Below, one piece after another: positions 49,073 through 61,112 of a stretch of 64,000 bases of DNA; positions within the stretch are counted from its first letter, which is position 1; every line of letters begins with the position of its first letter. Below the pieces are notes generated by a model that did no database searches, had not been told where the DNA came from, and worked only from the letters and a program-made list of their open reading frames with translations. The DNA comes from Gorsachius magnificus. Its lineage: Eukaryota; Chordata; Aves; Pelecaniformes; Ardeidae. The stretch is taken from positions 59,574,801 to 59,638,800 of the forward strand of contig CM067109.1 of NCBI GenBank assembly GCA_034008185.1, written 5' to 3'. Both the position numbers and the translations under genes were made by a program.

Positions 49073-52000
49073 GTAAGAACACTGAACTTTATTTTCAGTA
49101 ATGCTATCTGAGTTGAGTTTTGTGGGACACTTTAAAGTTGCTTCAGTGTCAAGTTTGACATTCAGAGCTCCAGTAAGGGATGTCAGATGTGTCACAGACC
49201 TTTGTCTTCAGTGTGCGCTTCTCTTGTTCTGCTGTCTTACAAATGTGAGAGGGCTTGTGTACTGATTTGTTTGAATATACAAACATTTTTGTGTGCATAA
49301 TTCTAAAAAGAATATTGCCCAAGCAATAAATTACCCCATTCAGGCTTTTTTCTCCAGTGTGTCTGTTGACCATATTAGGAGAGGTTTATCTGAGGATGGA
49401 GGGGTGAAAATTTACCTTCTTGGCTGCTGGAGAGGTTACCATGCAGTGTAGTCTTTTGGCTTATGAGTCATGATGAAGAGTGCTGCACCTTTACCCTCTT
49501 TGTAGTGCAAAGCATAATCAACAGATCCACACCTGCAGCCACTGATTAGCATTGCGTCCATTTGGATTGGTGGTATGTTCTATGTGTGTCTGTTCAGAGA
49601 GCAGAGGGGGTGGTCCTGATCTGTGTGATGTGGAGATTGCTTCTTACCCAGCCCACCCAGGTCCTGGTCACCAGGCTGCAGAAAGATAAAGTGGTATTTC
49701 TGTGGCCACGAGTGGTCTTGTATAACACCCCTCAGAGCTCTGGATGCGTAGTCTGGAAAGAAAAAGGCATGTGTGGCTTACCTTGCATGGAGGAGTCGTC
49801 CTTAAGGCAAACTTGAGTACCCAGGTTCTGCCAAAACTGGTGTCTTTGCTTGATTTTGAGTGATGTGGAAGTCAGTATGGATAATCGTGTAAGGTATATT
49901 GCAGTGAATGAAGGCAGGCACACACAGAATCTTTTGAGGGACCGCTGCTTTAGTCCTTTATTCTCCACGCAACCTTGCTCACACTTTAAGGAAAAGGAAC
50001 TTTCGCATTCAGAATGCTAGTGGAAGGAGGGAAGAGAGATGTCCCACCAAGTTCAGTCACTTTGTTCAACACAGAAACAAAGGAAGTATTATGAAGTTTT
50101 TTGGCTAGGAAACAGAAAACCTTTTCATGGGAGTTCACAGCCTCTGGTTTTGTTTTTAATACAAACATGGTGATGTAACAAGTCATCTCATTAAATAGTG
50201 ATACTTGTACATTTCGTGTTATTAGGTTTTGTTTACTCTGCAAACCTTTTCCCAGCTATTCACGGATCAGTATAGCAGGACACTAAAGTATTGCAAGTGA
50301 AAAGAACATAATTATGTATTTCTGAGTGACAAGGGAAATCTAAATTGGCTTACTTTGCTTCAAGGCTTTGCCAGTCTTTACACTAAAAATAGTTTGAAAC
50401 TACTGGGAATGTGGATGAGTAAGGATCATAGTCTCTGGCTGTTAGACTTCCGCTGTAGTGTGTGGTGATGATCCTGTACAGGGATGTGGTGCTGCTGGGA
50501 CTACTTTAATCTTCAGTCATGTCAATATGGTGACTCTTAGCATAAGCAGAGATGACGGTGTCAAAGACGCAGTTTGACATCTGATTTCTAGCAGAAAAAC
50601 ACACGTAGAATATTATTGCTTGGCGTGCAAATAATGGAGTTAAAGGATGAGGTGTTAAAGCACCTAAAATTAAAGCACAAATACCTGTTTAATTTTAAGA
50701 TACCTTTTAAAATTCTGTTGTAACTAGGTGAAACAATGAACTTAGGAAAAGTTTTAGTGATACTGATTCTGAGAAGGAAGAGTTTCAGACCTTCAATAAA
50801 ACAATAAATAGTAATTCAGAAAGACCTCTTAAATGGCAAAGAGAGTGGTAAATTGCTTTTTTTTCATTTATGTAGGAATACCTGCTAAAACGATTACTGT
50901 TAAATTAATATTTCTGTTCTTTGTTTTTTTTAAAATACAGTTTTTCAGAGCCAGGACTGAAGTAGCTTATAACTATAAATATTTAGCTTAAGATGGTTCA
51001 TGTACTGCTTCACATCAGAAATGTATTCTTAAGGATGTTTTATTCAGTCTTATGCTTCAGCATTTGGAAAAAGAAACTCTAACAGTAGGAGGAGCGTCCT
51101 ACTTGTTAGCTGTCAAAACTTTAATTAAGTCTTGGAGTACTGTAAACTGTCGTCTTTGTTCAGTCCCAAGCTCTCTGTCTGGAGTTATGTAGAATATGGG
51201 CAACTAATTTTGACCTGTCTGTGGAGAAATATTTTAATTCTCTGCATATGTTAAACAGCAGATTCAGTGTACTGTGGTGTTCTCATGCAAAATAGCCAAG
51301 AAACATGCCAGTGCCTAGCTCCACTGGATATTTTGTAAGGCTGTTTCATGCCTTTGTTTAGGGCTTACAATGTTGCTTCTCTTTCTTCAGGTTACTATGG
51401 TGCTAGAGAACATACCAGTTTTTGTTGTGTGTCGGTGTATACCTTAGGTGTGACTTTTGTCATGTGATTTGCATACACTTATATTGGAGTCTGAAATGTT
51501 AATGCAGCCAGCCAGACCCCACCTGGAACTGTCTATGTTATTTGACTAGCTGTTTGTAGCAGAGTAGCAGAACTGGAGGTTTTGAGCAGCGAATGGGTAC
51601 ACCTACAGCCCATATACAGCCTGCAGTGAAGGCAGTGTTTCCCTCATTTATGTCTCCTTACATCAGCAGACTAGGTTATTATTATGTGAGCACAGGCCTT
51701 CCTGTTGTGCTGTAATTAGCCAAGAGTGAGGATACAAAGCTTCAGGATAAAAGAAGAAATGCATTTGCAACCACTGTTCAGAGTTACTGGTTCTCAAATT
51801 GAGATTATTGCCTTCTGTTAGCAGCTGAACTGATCAATTAACTTCCTCCTTCCAATAGCGATCCAGTAAGTCATTAAACTAATTATTCCATTGCTAATTA
51901 GTACTCTCACTTTTTTTCTTTTCTGTGTAGGCTTGGTTGTAAAGGCAGGTCTGTAACATGCACTTGTCTTTCTCTTGATTTTGAAAGACACTGTGCTTGC

Positions 52001-55000
52001 TGTGGGAAGGGTAATTGTGTTGTAAGATGAATGTACCTTGCAACACCAAGGAAGGAAATTGTTATCTCTGTGTTTCAGCAATGTATATGAACAGTATTTT
52101 CGTACTATATGAATAGCTAGAAATGTTGTTTGGAAAGGAAAAAAGAGCCATGGTCTGCTTTGTTTCAGGGTGGGGGGTGGGCTCCAGTTTCTAGATGTAG
52201 CTGGATTTCTTTGGGATCTAAACTCCATTGTACTAAAGCCCAGACAGAGCATGTGTTGCATGTTACTGACCTCTGAGTTTATTTTGACAAGTATTTTCAA
52301 TGTTTGAACCTACACAGCTTCTTTTCTACTTCATGTGCTTTATGTCACAGAGGTGACAGGAACTCTACAGGGTGGAAAATGCATCTGAAGATTGATGTGT
52401 CACACTGACTGTCAGAGACCAGTACCCTCTTCACCTTAGTTTCTCCAGAGGAAAAGTTGTGTAAGGATCCCTACAGTAGTTGTGTAGTGCAGAACGCATC
52501 TTTGAACCTGCTCAAGAAAGATCACTGTAGTTAAGGTGCATTTGTGATCAACAGTGTGACTTTGGTGCAGCCCTGAAAAAGTTGTGCATCATAGGAGTAT
52601 CCTAGCTCGTATTTCTGGTGCTTGAATTTATTGACCTGTGATGTAAGAATGATAATTTTTTTAACAGCTGTTTGACCTTATGTGGAGGTCAATCATTAAC
52701 TACTGAGCAGCTATGAACATCTGCATGATTACAAAGTGCAGTTAGCTTTAGCACTTGTCTCAACTCCTCCCAGTTTGTGCATACACATCACTGAGACTAC
52801 CTGTCGTTCAGAATTGCCCTTTGCATCTCACCATTTGAATTGCAGTTCCAAGTTTGGTATGAAGTGACAATCTGCAACGACAGAACGTTGAAACCTAATC
52901 AAGACCCTTTCGTACTGTCCCACTGTTTGTATTCCCTTTGTTAGTTTGCTGCACAGGCTTCTCATCCACGGCCTCTCCTTCTGACATATGTAGGAGCTGA
53001 AGTGGTGAGATCTGAGTCTAGGTATTCTTTGGGTGAGCAAGGGAAGCTGCTGCAAGGGAAGAGGTGGGTGTGTGCCTTGATGCAAAGATTGAAACATGGC
53101 TTTCACCTGGTCACAGCTTTTCCATACTTGCCCACATTTCTTCTATGTGGGCAAAGACCCCTCTGGCTCTTACTAGCAGTCTTCCCAATGGCAGCCTTGC
53201 TGCTGCCCTAAATCAGCCTTGTGGCACAATGCTGTGGGCCAGATGTGCCCCAGGATACAGCTGGCAGAGGGGAGACATCAATGCCATGTTGATGTGGATG
53301 ACTGATGTGCATCTGGGGTCCATGTAACGTATTACCATAAAGAACTGATGCATGTACATAATCTGTGGCTGGTTGGGTCTATGTTTAAATTAGAAAGGAA
53401 TTGTGAAAGCCACCTGTGTTTGAAGGACTGCCTGATCTCTTTGGTCACAATGTGTTATTGTACAAAAAAGCGTAGCTTTGCATGTTTCGTTCTTCTCGCA
53501 TCAGGTTGTGTTGAGTAGTAGAAATTCAGTTAAAAAAAAAAACAAGGAACAAACATTTTTTTAAACCAAGGCTGTACTAATTGTGTATTAGAAGCTAAGT
53601 TACTTAACATCATTATTTTAAATAACACATACTACCAGGTCATAATCTAACTTTGATTGTACATTTGCCTTTCAAACGGGAGATACTGTAGACTGAAGTT
53701 TCGGGGTTTTTTTTTTCCCTCACCCTGAGGCAGGCTACCAAAACACTGGAGTGGTTTATTTCAGAAATATACACCACGGCAATTACAACAAAATCTCTTT
53801 AAAACTTCTTCCATATATGGCATTGTCATAGCTCTTACTTGAGCTGAATCTTATCTGTTTATGACTGTATCCCTGTGCCAGGCTGAATTTATGATCAGAG
53901 AGGCCTTGGAAGTCAGCGGAAGACTGCAGTGTCAAGCGGTTCAAAGCTCTTGGCAAAACTCAGGGGGATTTCCCCTTGGTTGGGAGGGGCTCAGGGAAGA
54001 GCTTAAAGCTAAAATCATCATGCTGAGTTTATTTTAATCTGAAGTTGTCTGGTTCATTCATATATTGTATGTGGAGATAGTATAGAACTTTGTGTTGAAT
54101 TTATGCAGCTGACAAACATGATCTGAAATTCCCTCAATCTTCTGATCTTCAGCTTAAAACCTGAGGATATGAGGAGAAAGTCAGGGCTCATCCCATGAGA
54201 GCTGTTGAGTCCCTGCAGCTGCTTCTGGCAGAAGCAAAGGATGCAAAGGTTCAGCCCTTTATGTGAGAGACTCTTAAGGACTGAACAAAAAAGTCATAAG
54301 AGCTGTACCTTTAAGGGCTAACTGAAAAAAGAAATAAGTGTACTTGAGTATAGGAAAGGGTAACGTCTTACGATGAGGGTCTGCTGTCCACGTTGTGCGT
54401 TTCCTGTGGTTTGTTGCTGTTGCAGCAGAGTGGTGTGCTCTGCCAGTTACCTGTCTGTGTGCATGGTAAGCAAATGCAGGCTGCGAACCTGCTTGTGCTG
54501 TAGGCTTTCTAAGAAACTCCAGCAGCATGCGAGTCGGGTTTGACACTGCGAAGCATCGATGCTATTTAATGTACCTTGGCAATGTATTTCATGCCGTATA
54601 TTCTATTAGGTGACTCTCTCTGCCTATAAAGTACTGGTGTATATTCGATTCTGGCATACATGTTCTGTTGACCCGCAGATTGCATGCACGTGACTGAGAA
54701 TCAGACCTGGCATTCACTGGATAATTAGTGAAGCCGGCAATGTTGTTGGGAAGTTACAAGGTCAGTCTCTTGATCCTTCCATCTGTTCATTTACATTATC
54801 TTCAATAGTATAGGGTGCTCTGCAGCGAAAGCAAACATTTCAGTGACCTAAACCCTCCAACAGTGAACTGTCATTTCAGATGGGTGCAGTGGCTAGTAAA
54901 TGTAGAGGGAGAAATAATACCACTTGTTCCAGTCTTAACTTTGTTGTGCTGGTAGCAGATAACAAAGGCAGGCAACAACAGTAGCAAATGCCAACTTGCA

Positions 55001-57192
55001 AGGAATATTACTCTAGTTAGCCTGGGAATGCTGTGTGTGAGATTATTTTATCTCCGCTATGTTCCATTCTGCTGAGTTAGCACCAAAGATGATTAGTAAG
55101 GTCGTCTTTAAAAGTCTGTGTACAAGGCAAACTGTATCGCAGGTATCTGGCTTTCACTGGGAAGAGAAATTCCCATTCCTGCTCAGCCCGAATGGGATTG
55201 ATTCAGATGTGGTCCACAAAATGTGGTTGGCAGTGCAGCTCTTGTACCTCCCATTGACAAGGAATTTTTTTCTTTCTGTGCCGCAATAAGGCCTAAGAAT
55301 GCCAGTAATCGACAGCAAGTTCGGCTAAACAAGTACTTAAACAAACGCAACACAAAGTAATTTGTCTGGTAGCTATGATAAAGATACAGAGGTTTGAAAG
55401 TCACTCAGATCTAATACTGTATTGCAGTGACACACAATAAAATTGTAAAAGATTTTGTAATACAGTGTAAAACTAAGTTAAAACCAATTCCTTTTTATGA
55501 AAAGTCACAGACTTCCAACATCAGCTATAGTATTGGGGAGGTGACCTGTTACTCACTGATTCATAATTCACCTTATGCAATAGTTTTAATAAATATAGTC
55601 ATATATTTGTTTTGATATTCTTCGTATTTCAGATATTGTAAGAATGTATCTTCTCATATGTAAGAATGCAGTTTCATTACATAATAAAAAAGTTAGCTTG
55701 CTAACATTTTAGATACTACTTTTCAGTAAAAATCTATGATCTTTTAGTATAACATTTCCATTTCACAATTCTGATGTTCTGTTGAGGATATTTTTCAATT
55801 TGTCATTGTATGTTAGCAACAAATTGTTTGCATTTTATAACCCTTTATCTCTGTGTGTGTATACATACGTGTAACATCTTCATAGTATCACAAAATTGTA
55901 TAATACAGTGTATAATGTAGACACTATGTATAATATATATGTATATAGATTGTATATGCATGTGTAAAAGCATTCTTCAGCTTATTTCTGGAGGGCCTTT
56001 ATGGACTCAGGTAGGTTTTACACTGTGTATTTCCATTTAGCCTAATATGTCTACCTATGGCTTAAATACATGCTTTTATGGAGATGAAAAGCATATGCTT
56101 TTTTCCTATGTTTTCAAAAGTTTTTTTTAAATAGCAAGATTCTTAAATTCAAGTTTGTTTCTAGTAAAATGGAAGCGATGACAGTAAGTTTGTGAATACT
56201 TACAGTCTAGTTTTTCCTGTCTTGAATTACATTATGGAGGGGAAAAAGGGCTGCTAAAGAGGTAAATTCAAGTCCCATTTTCTTTGAAAATGTAGGCGTT
56301 ATTAAAGAGGCATTTTGATCCTGTAAGAACTTGAACATATCTTGCATGATTTCATAGTTTTGAACTTGGAAACTTCACAGGTTGCTTAGGCTGTGAAGGT
56401 GTCTGTAATGTTGTCCGTGTGGGTGACTCTGTCTCCTGCTCCCTGTCCCACTGCTAGAAGGAAATCTAGAAGTTGTTTTGTAAGGCGCGTAGGGCCTCCT
56501 TGAAGTAACTCATGAGAACTTTTTGTAAGCAAATTAGAATTCTTACCTACAGACATTGGAATTGAAAAATACTCTTTCAAGTCACACTGTTGAAGCATTA
56601 ATAGAGCTTCACTGTGCAGGCATGAAACCAATAAGCACGCTCTTTTCAGGTGTTCTCAGCTATCAAGCAAAATGGGCAAAGCTGTACCCCAGGTGCTTGC
56701 AAACACTGATATTTAAGCCTTGAGTTGCTTGGCCAAAAGAGTTTATGCTAGGGGAAAAAAGAATGAAGAGCAAGTGTTTCCCAGGTATCTTGCAGCTGAG
56801 TGTGAGATAGTGTACCCCTTTATAACATTTGAAAGTGCGCAGAATTTTGCTTTCCTGCTACCTTTAGTCAGCGGCCAGGAGAATAGCTAGAAACCAAAAG
56901 CCATAGCAACTTGTTTCCTGCTAATGTTTGGTGAAAATTGTTTTTTCACAACAAAAAGGGACAGGCTAAAGCCTGTCAAGGACTTCAGTCTGGTCTCCTG
57001 TTTGGATGGTGAAAATTTACAAGGCACTTATATGTCCTGCATCAAATCCAGCTTGCTTTACAAGCCACAACTTTTCTGAAGTGGTGCACTTCTAGTTCAT
57101 GAATTGAAGTATGGATTCTTGGGGGAGGTGGGTGGGGGGGTGTTTGTAGGCTCTTCTTGCCTCTCTCTGTCCTTCCAGCAAAGGAGTTGAAC
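49073..57192 (+). other. Inferred intron, no gene seen
   Basis: About 8 kb of AT-rich DNA. The longest frame, 160 codons on the minus strand at 51,818-52,300, has no recognisable domain. No CR1 or LTR was recognised before 57,193. A TG/TA-rich low-complexity patch is at 55,850-55,970. Confidence 0.5.
55850..55970. repeat. TG/TA-rich low-complexity patch
   Basis: Alternating purine-pyrimidine DNA with TGTGTGTG, TATACATACG and repeated GTATAATA/TATATATG words. It is a degenerate dinucleotide repeat, easily melted, with no coding content. Confidence 0.75.
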
Positions 57193-57197
57193 AGGCG

Positions 57198-57774
57198 TGT
57201 CGTGGTTTAACCCGGCTGGCAACTAAGCACCGCGCAGCCGCTCGCTCACTCCCCCCCCTCCCTCAGTGGGATGGGGGAGAGAATCGGGAAGGGGAAAAAG
57301 GTTAGAGCCGAGGGCTGAGATAAAGACAGTTTAATAAGAGAAAATAATAATAATAGTAATAATGAGAATGATAACAAAATATACAGAATATACAAAACGA
57401 ATGATGCACAATGCAATTGCTCACCACCCGCCGACCGATGCCCAGCCCGTCCCGAGCAGCGATCAGTACCCGAGCAGCGATCACTCTCCCCGCGACCGAC
57501 CGACCCACCAAACACACCCCCCCCGGGCATGACGTTATGTGGTATGGAATAGCTCTTTGGACAGTTTGGGTCCTAGCTGTGCTGTACTCCCAGCTTGTTA
57601 TGCACCTGGCCGAGCAGGAGAAGCTCAAAAAGTCCTTGAAGAGTCTGAGCACTACTTGGCAACAACTAAAAACATCAGCGTGTTATCAACATTCTTCTAG
57701 TACTAAATCCAAAGCACAGCACTATGCTAGCTTCTGTGAAGAAAATTAACTCTATCCCAGCCGAAACCAGGACA
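57198..57774 (-). mobile_element. Full-length solo LTR of an avian endogenous retrovirus (LTR-B)
   Basis: On the minus strand it begins TGTCCTGG and ends CCACGACA, so the ends are nearly perfect inverted repeats (7 of 8 bases). The flanks are AGGCG (57,193-57,197) and AGGTG (57,775-57,779), a 5-bp target duplication with one C-to-T difference at a CpG. The minus strand carries ATTAAA (complement of 57,330-57,335) followed by CTGTCTTTATCTCAGC, the poly(A)/R region. At 577 bases with no adjoining viral genes it is a solo LTR. It shares its sequence with LTR-A at 32 kb. The family is abundant in bird genomes; I do not assign a database name. Confidence 0.92.
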
Positions 57775-57779
57775 AGGTG

Positions 57780-58282
57780 ATATGCTTGCCTGTTGCTTTG
57801 CTAGCTGGTGTGTATTGCCAGTAAGCTGGAGAAGGCTGGCAGTTTATCCTTTCATTCCACCTGTGAACTTAGACCATACAGCAGTTTAATTAAAAACTGA
57901 AGCAAACTGTAAGGATGGGGAGAACAATACCTAGAATAGCAAGCTGGTTTATTTTGGTAAAGCCAGCTGTAGTCTCACTTCTCTTCAACCCTCCGCCTCT
58001 TCTTACAACCCCAGTGCAGACAGACTGCAAACAGGTTTTATCTGGCGATGTGTAGGATTCTGGCAGTGAGCAGTGACTAACAAAATCAGGAAAAAGAAAG
58101 ATTCTCGTTCCTTCATGGTGTTTCAGGAAGCACATTGAGCTCCTGAAAACATTGGAATAAATGCAGTTAAAGCTTCAAAATACACTGTTTTCATACAAGA
58201 TTGTAAGAAACCGAACTGGTTTTGTCAGTTTAAATATGCCTCCTTTGTGCTTATTGCTGGCCTCTCTGGTAAAAAGTGATAC
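57780..58282. other. Short unique spacer
   Basis: About 500 bases between LTR-B and CR1-E. The only frame of note, 81 codons minus at 57,890-58,135, is not recognisable. Nothing else seen. Confidence 0.5.
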
Positions 58283-58617
58283 ATAGAATCATAGAATCAC
58301 CTCGGTTGGAAAAGACCTTTAAGATCATCGAGTCCAACCGTTAACCTAGCACTGCCATCCCACCACTAAACCATGTCTCTGAGCACCTCATCTAGCCTTC
58401 TTTTAAAGACCTCAAGGGATGAGGACTCCACCACCTCCCTGGACAGCCCATTCCAGAGCCTGACAACCCTCTCGGTGAAGAAGTTTTTCCTAATGTCTAG
58501 CCTAAACCTGCCCTGGCGCAGCTTCAAGCCATTCCCCCTTGTCCTGTCGTCTGTTACCAGGGAGAAGAGGCCGACCCCCACCTCGCTACAGCCTCCTGAC
58601 AGGTAGTTGAACAGGTT
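58283..58617 (-). mobile_element. CR1 LINE 3' end (CR1-E)
   Basis: Minus-strand CR1. The plus strand starts with two copies of ATAGAATC (the terminal octamer), then CCTCGGTTGGAAAAGACC and ATCATCGAGTCCAACC from the 3' UTR, and the end of ORF2. It is truncated at 58,617. The CpGs that remain (CCTCGG, ATCGAG, GGCGCAGC) suggest a relatively young copy. Confidence 0.95.
58366..58581 (-). pseudogene. CR1-E ORF2 C-terminal remnant
   Basis: The last 71 codons of CR1 ORF2 in one undamaged frame: [20 protein letters not shown], then [19 protein letters not shown], ending at the natural stop before the 3' UTR. No catalytic motif remains, since reverse transcriptase and endonuclease are truncated away. 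Confidence 0.9.
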
Positions 58618-60998
58618 AGTCCTGTCTGCAGCTGCAGCATATTGCAGATGCAGCCTGCAGGACTTCGTATTTTTTCAACTGTTCAAAACCATATTTCTTA
58701 ACTCCAGGACTTCGTTTTGAGTCTGTGCTACAAGCAGGTTCAAAACCTAATATTTCAGCAAAAAATAATTTCAGGAAGTGTTTTCGTGTGAGGTAGCTGC
58801 AGTTTTGTTGCTCAGGGTGTTTCCTTAAATACTGTTCATCAGAGATGAAGTGCCTATTGTAGGGTTGTGCACTGTTGGTAACTGATGCACATCGTTTGAT
58901 AATAAAGAGTCTTAGTAGTGGAACATCTTAGAGGAGAGTATCAAGCTGAGGATGGTGGATGAAAAGAGCTTCCATTTTCTAGTCTGTTGCAGGACCACAC
59001 ATTTTTTTTCCTCTGGCTCTTCTGCACTGTTGCTGCCTGCTCTTTATGTGGCAAGGTGATCTTCTGGAGTGATGAACCTACCTCTCCTATCTCGTGTTTT
59101 TCTTCATGTTTTCCTTAGTCTCTTGAGACTGGCATAATATACTTGTTTGGGATGACATTTGCAGAGAGGCCTCTGTAGCCTGCCTCCTGTGCTAGATGTG
59201 AAATACATTGGACTTTCACTATTTATGCCTTAAACTGGGGGAGAAGAGGAGAACTATATATATGAGTATAAATGCTAGTTTTATTTATGTATATGTAAAT
59301 ATATAATAAAAGTAACTTTTACAAAGAACAATGAGATCTGAATTTTGTCAGACTAGGAGACACTGAATTGATACTACTTTATTGTGTTCTTAATAACTAA
59401 TGAAACAAAACTGAGAAAGTTCACAACTTCAGACTTAACATTTGGCTTTTCTTTTAGTATCTTGATGAAATGTAAATATTCTACTCTTGTTCTAGGCAGC
59501 CTGTAATTAGCTCCTACATGGTATCATAACAATGCTTTTCATTGTAAAGGAAACTCAATAACTGGTTTTTCTTTACGTTTAGGCCTGATTGTTCCTGAAC
59601 ACTTCTAATCAGTCAGTGCCCCTCTCCTCTTACCCCTTTTTGTGAGTGTAAACATTTTTTTGGTGCCATAAAATTGCTGTAACTATCCCTTCTTCCTGAC
59701 TGGAACAAAATTTTCAGGTGAATATTTTTATTACAGCTCATTCCGAGTTTTAAATGAATTTGTGTCTAAATGAATCTTAAAATTACCCTTTCAAGGGTGA
59801 CTGATGACCTGTTCCCCAGTTATTCTGATATAAGTGTGTTCAAATAAAATAAGATGGAATATACATGTTTAGCGAAATGTGTTCTGAGATACAATCTTAA
59901 GTGGCTTGATTCCTCTGGAGAGTACAGGGACATAACAGCATCTCCTAAAATTTTAGTTGCTGATGTTTATGTCCTATCGAATACAAGTTGGAAGCAAGGA
60001 TGTCAGTTGAACAGTGAAGCAATCTTCAGCTACCTGTCTCACTTTTTTTTGATTGATTTTTAAATTCATGACTATTATGGAATTCCTTGAAATGAGAAAT
60101 CAGATTAATTGCATCCTGTATATATGGCAAGAGTTTTCCACTTGGAAAAAAACAATGCATTAAGATGCATTAGAGCTGCATTTTCTGCAGCATTTACCTT
60201 AAGCTCTGTAACTTGAAAAGTAGTGTGCTGCCCACTTCAGTGCTGCTGTCATCTATGCCATGATAAGTGGTAACCCAGCTGAAACTTGTATCTTAACAAT
60301 TGATGAGGCAGAAATGGTTATCTAAAAAATGAGAATTAGAGGGGAAAACTGATAAGGCAGTTGCTCTCAAACATACCAACAGAGGTAACAAATACACATA
60401 TGGTGGGGGAAAAAACAAAGGTTTCTGATAATATTTTTGAAGCCATTTCATATTATTTAAATCTTTACTAGAGTCTGAAGGGGTGAAACCACAATTCTGC
60501 TAAAGTCCCAGTGCAGAACAGGGTGGTTAAATCAGCTGCCCTCTGTGAATTCAATGATTCTGGGTTGTTCAGAATGCACTCTAATTTTGGCAGTCAAATT
60601 TCTTCCAAAGCAAAGTCAAAATAGGCAATAGCAACAATAACGGCACTTTAAAAAATACAGCTGATCCTTGCAGTAATGTGGCTTGTGTATAATTGCCATT
60701 TTTTTGGAGGTAAGGAATAAGGAATGTGGCAGGAGTGTTATGACATGCTTCTGCAAAGAAAATAAGGATGTCGGAGACTCTGTACTTCCATGATTAGACA
60801 TATCTTTTTTTCCTGTGGGCTCCAGTTTCTTGGCTGTCTTAACTAAAATACACTCTTTTCCCATAAGAGACGGAAGTATTTCTTGTCTGAAGATGCAACT
60901 GTTGTTGGCATAGTATGTGAGAATTTCTCACTAAAGGGAAGTTTCATGTGTAAGCCTGTCCTTATACTTAAAACTAATAAAAGTAGTTTTCTTTTTAG

Positions 60999-61112
60999 GC
61001 TACTCTGAACTGTGGAATTTCAGGAGGAGGTGGTTTCCTATTCATTGTTTCCTTAGAATTAGTTTTGCTGTTCCTATTCTATGTGGGTACTTCTGTAGCT
61101 ATTGGAGTAAAG
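60999..61112 (+). other. Candidate exon, 114 bases
   Basis: A branch-like CTAAT near 60,975 and the acceptor TTTTCTTTTTAG (ending 60,998) precede 114 bases that finish AAG before a GTGAGGG donor at 61,113. Two forward frames are open throughout, one encoding a hydrophobic stretch (ELVLLFLFYV). Because two frames are open, coding is not established, and GCNT1 coding sequence is expected in one downstream exon. It may be a non-coding alternative exon or a chance pairing of splice-like sites. Confidence 0.25.

Noticed and set aside
51818..52300. 160-codon minus-strand frame
   Set aside because: Longest frame in the inferred intron but with no recognisable domain and ordinary AT-rich composition. 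Treated as chance.
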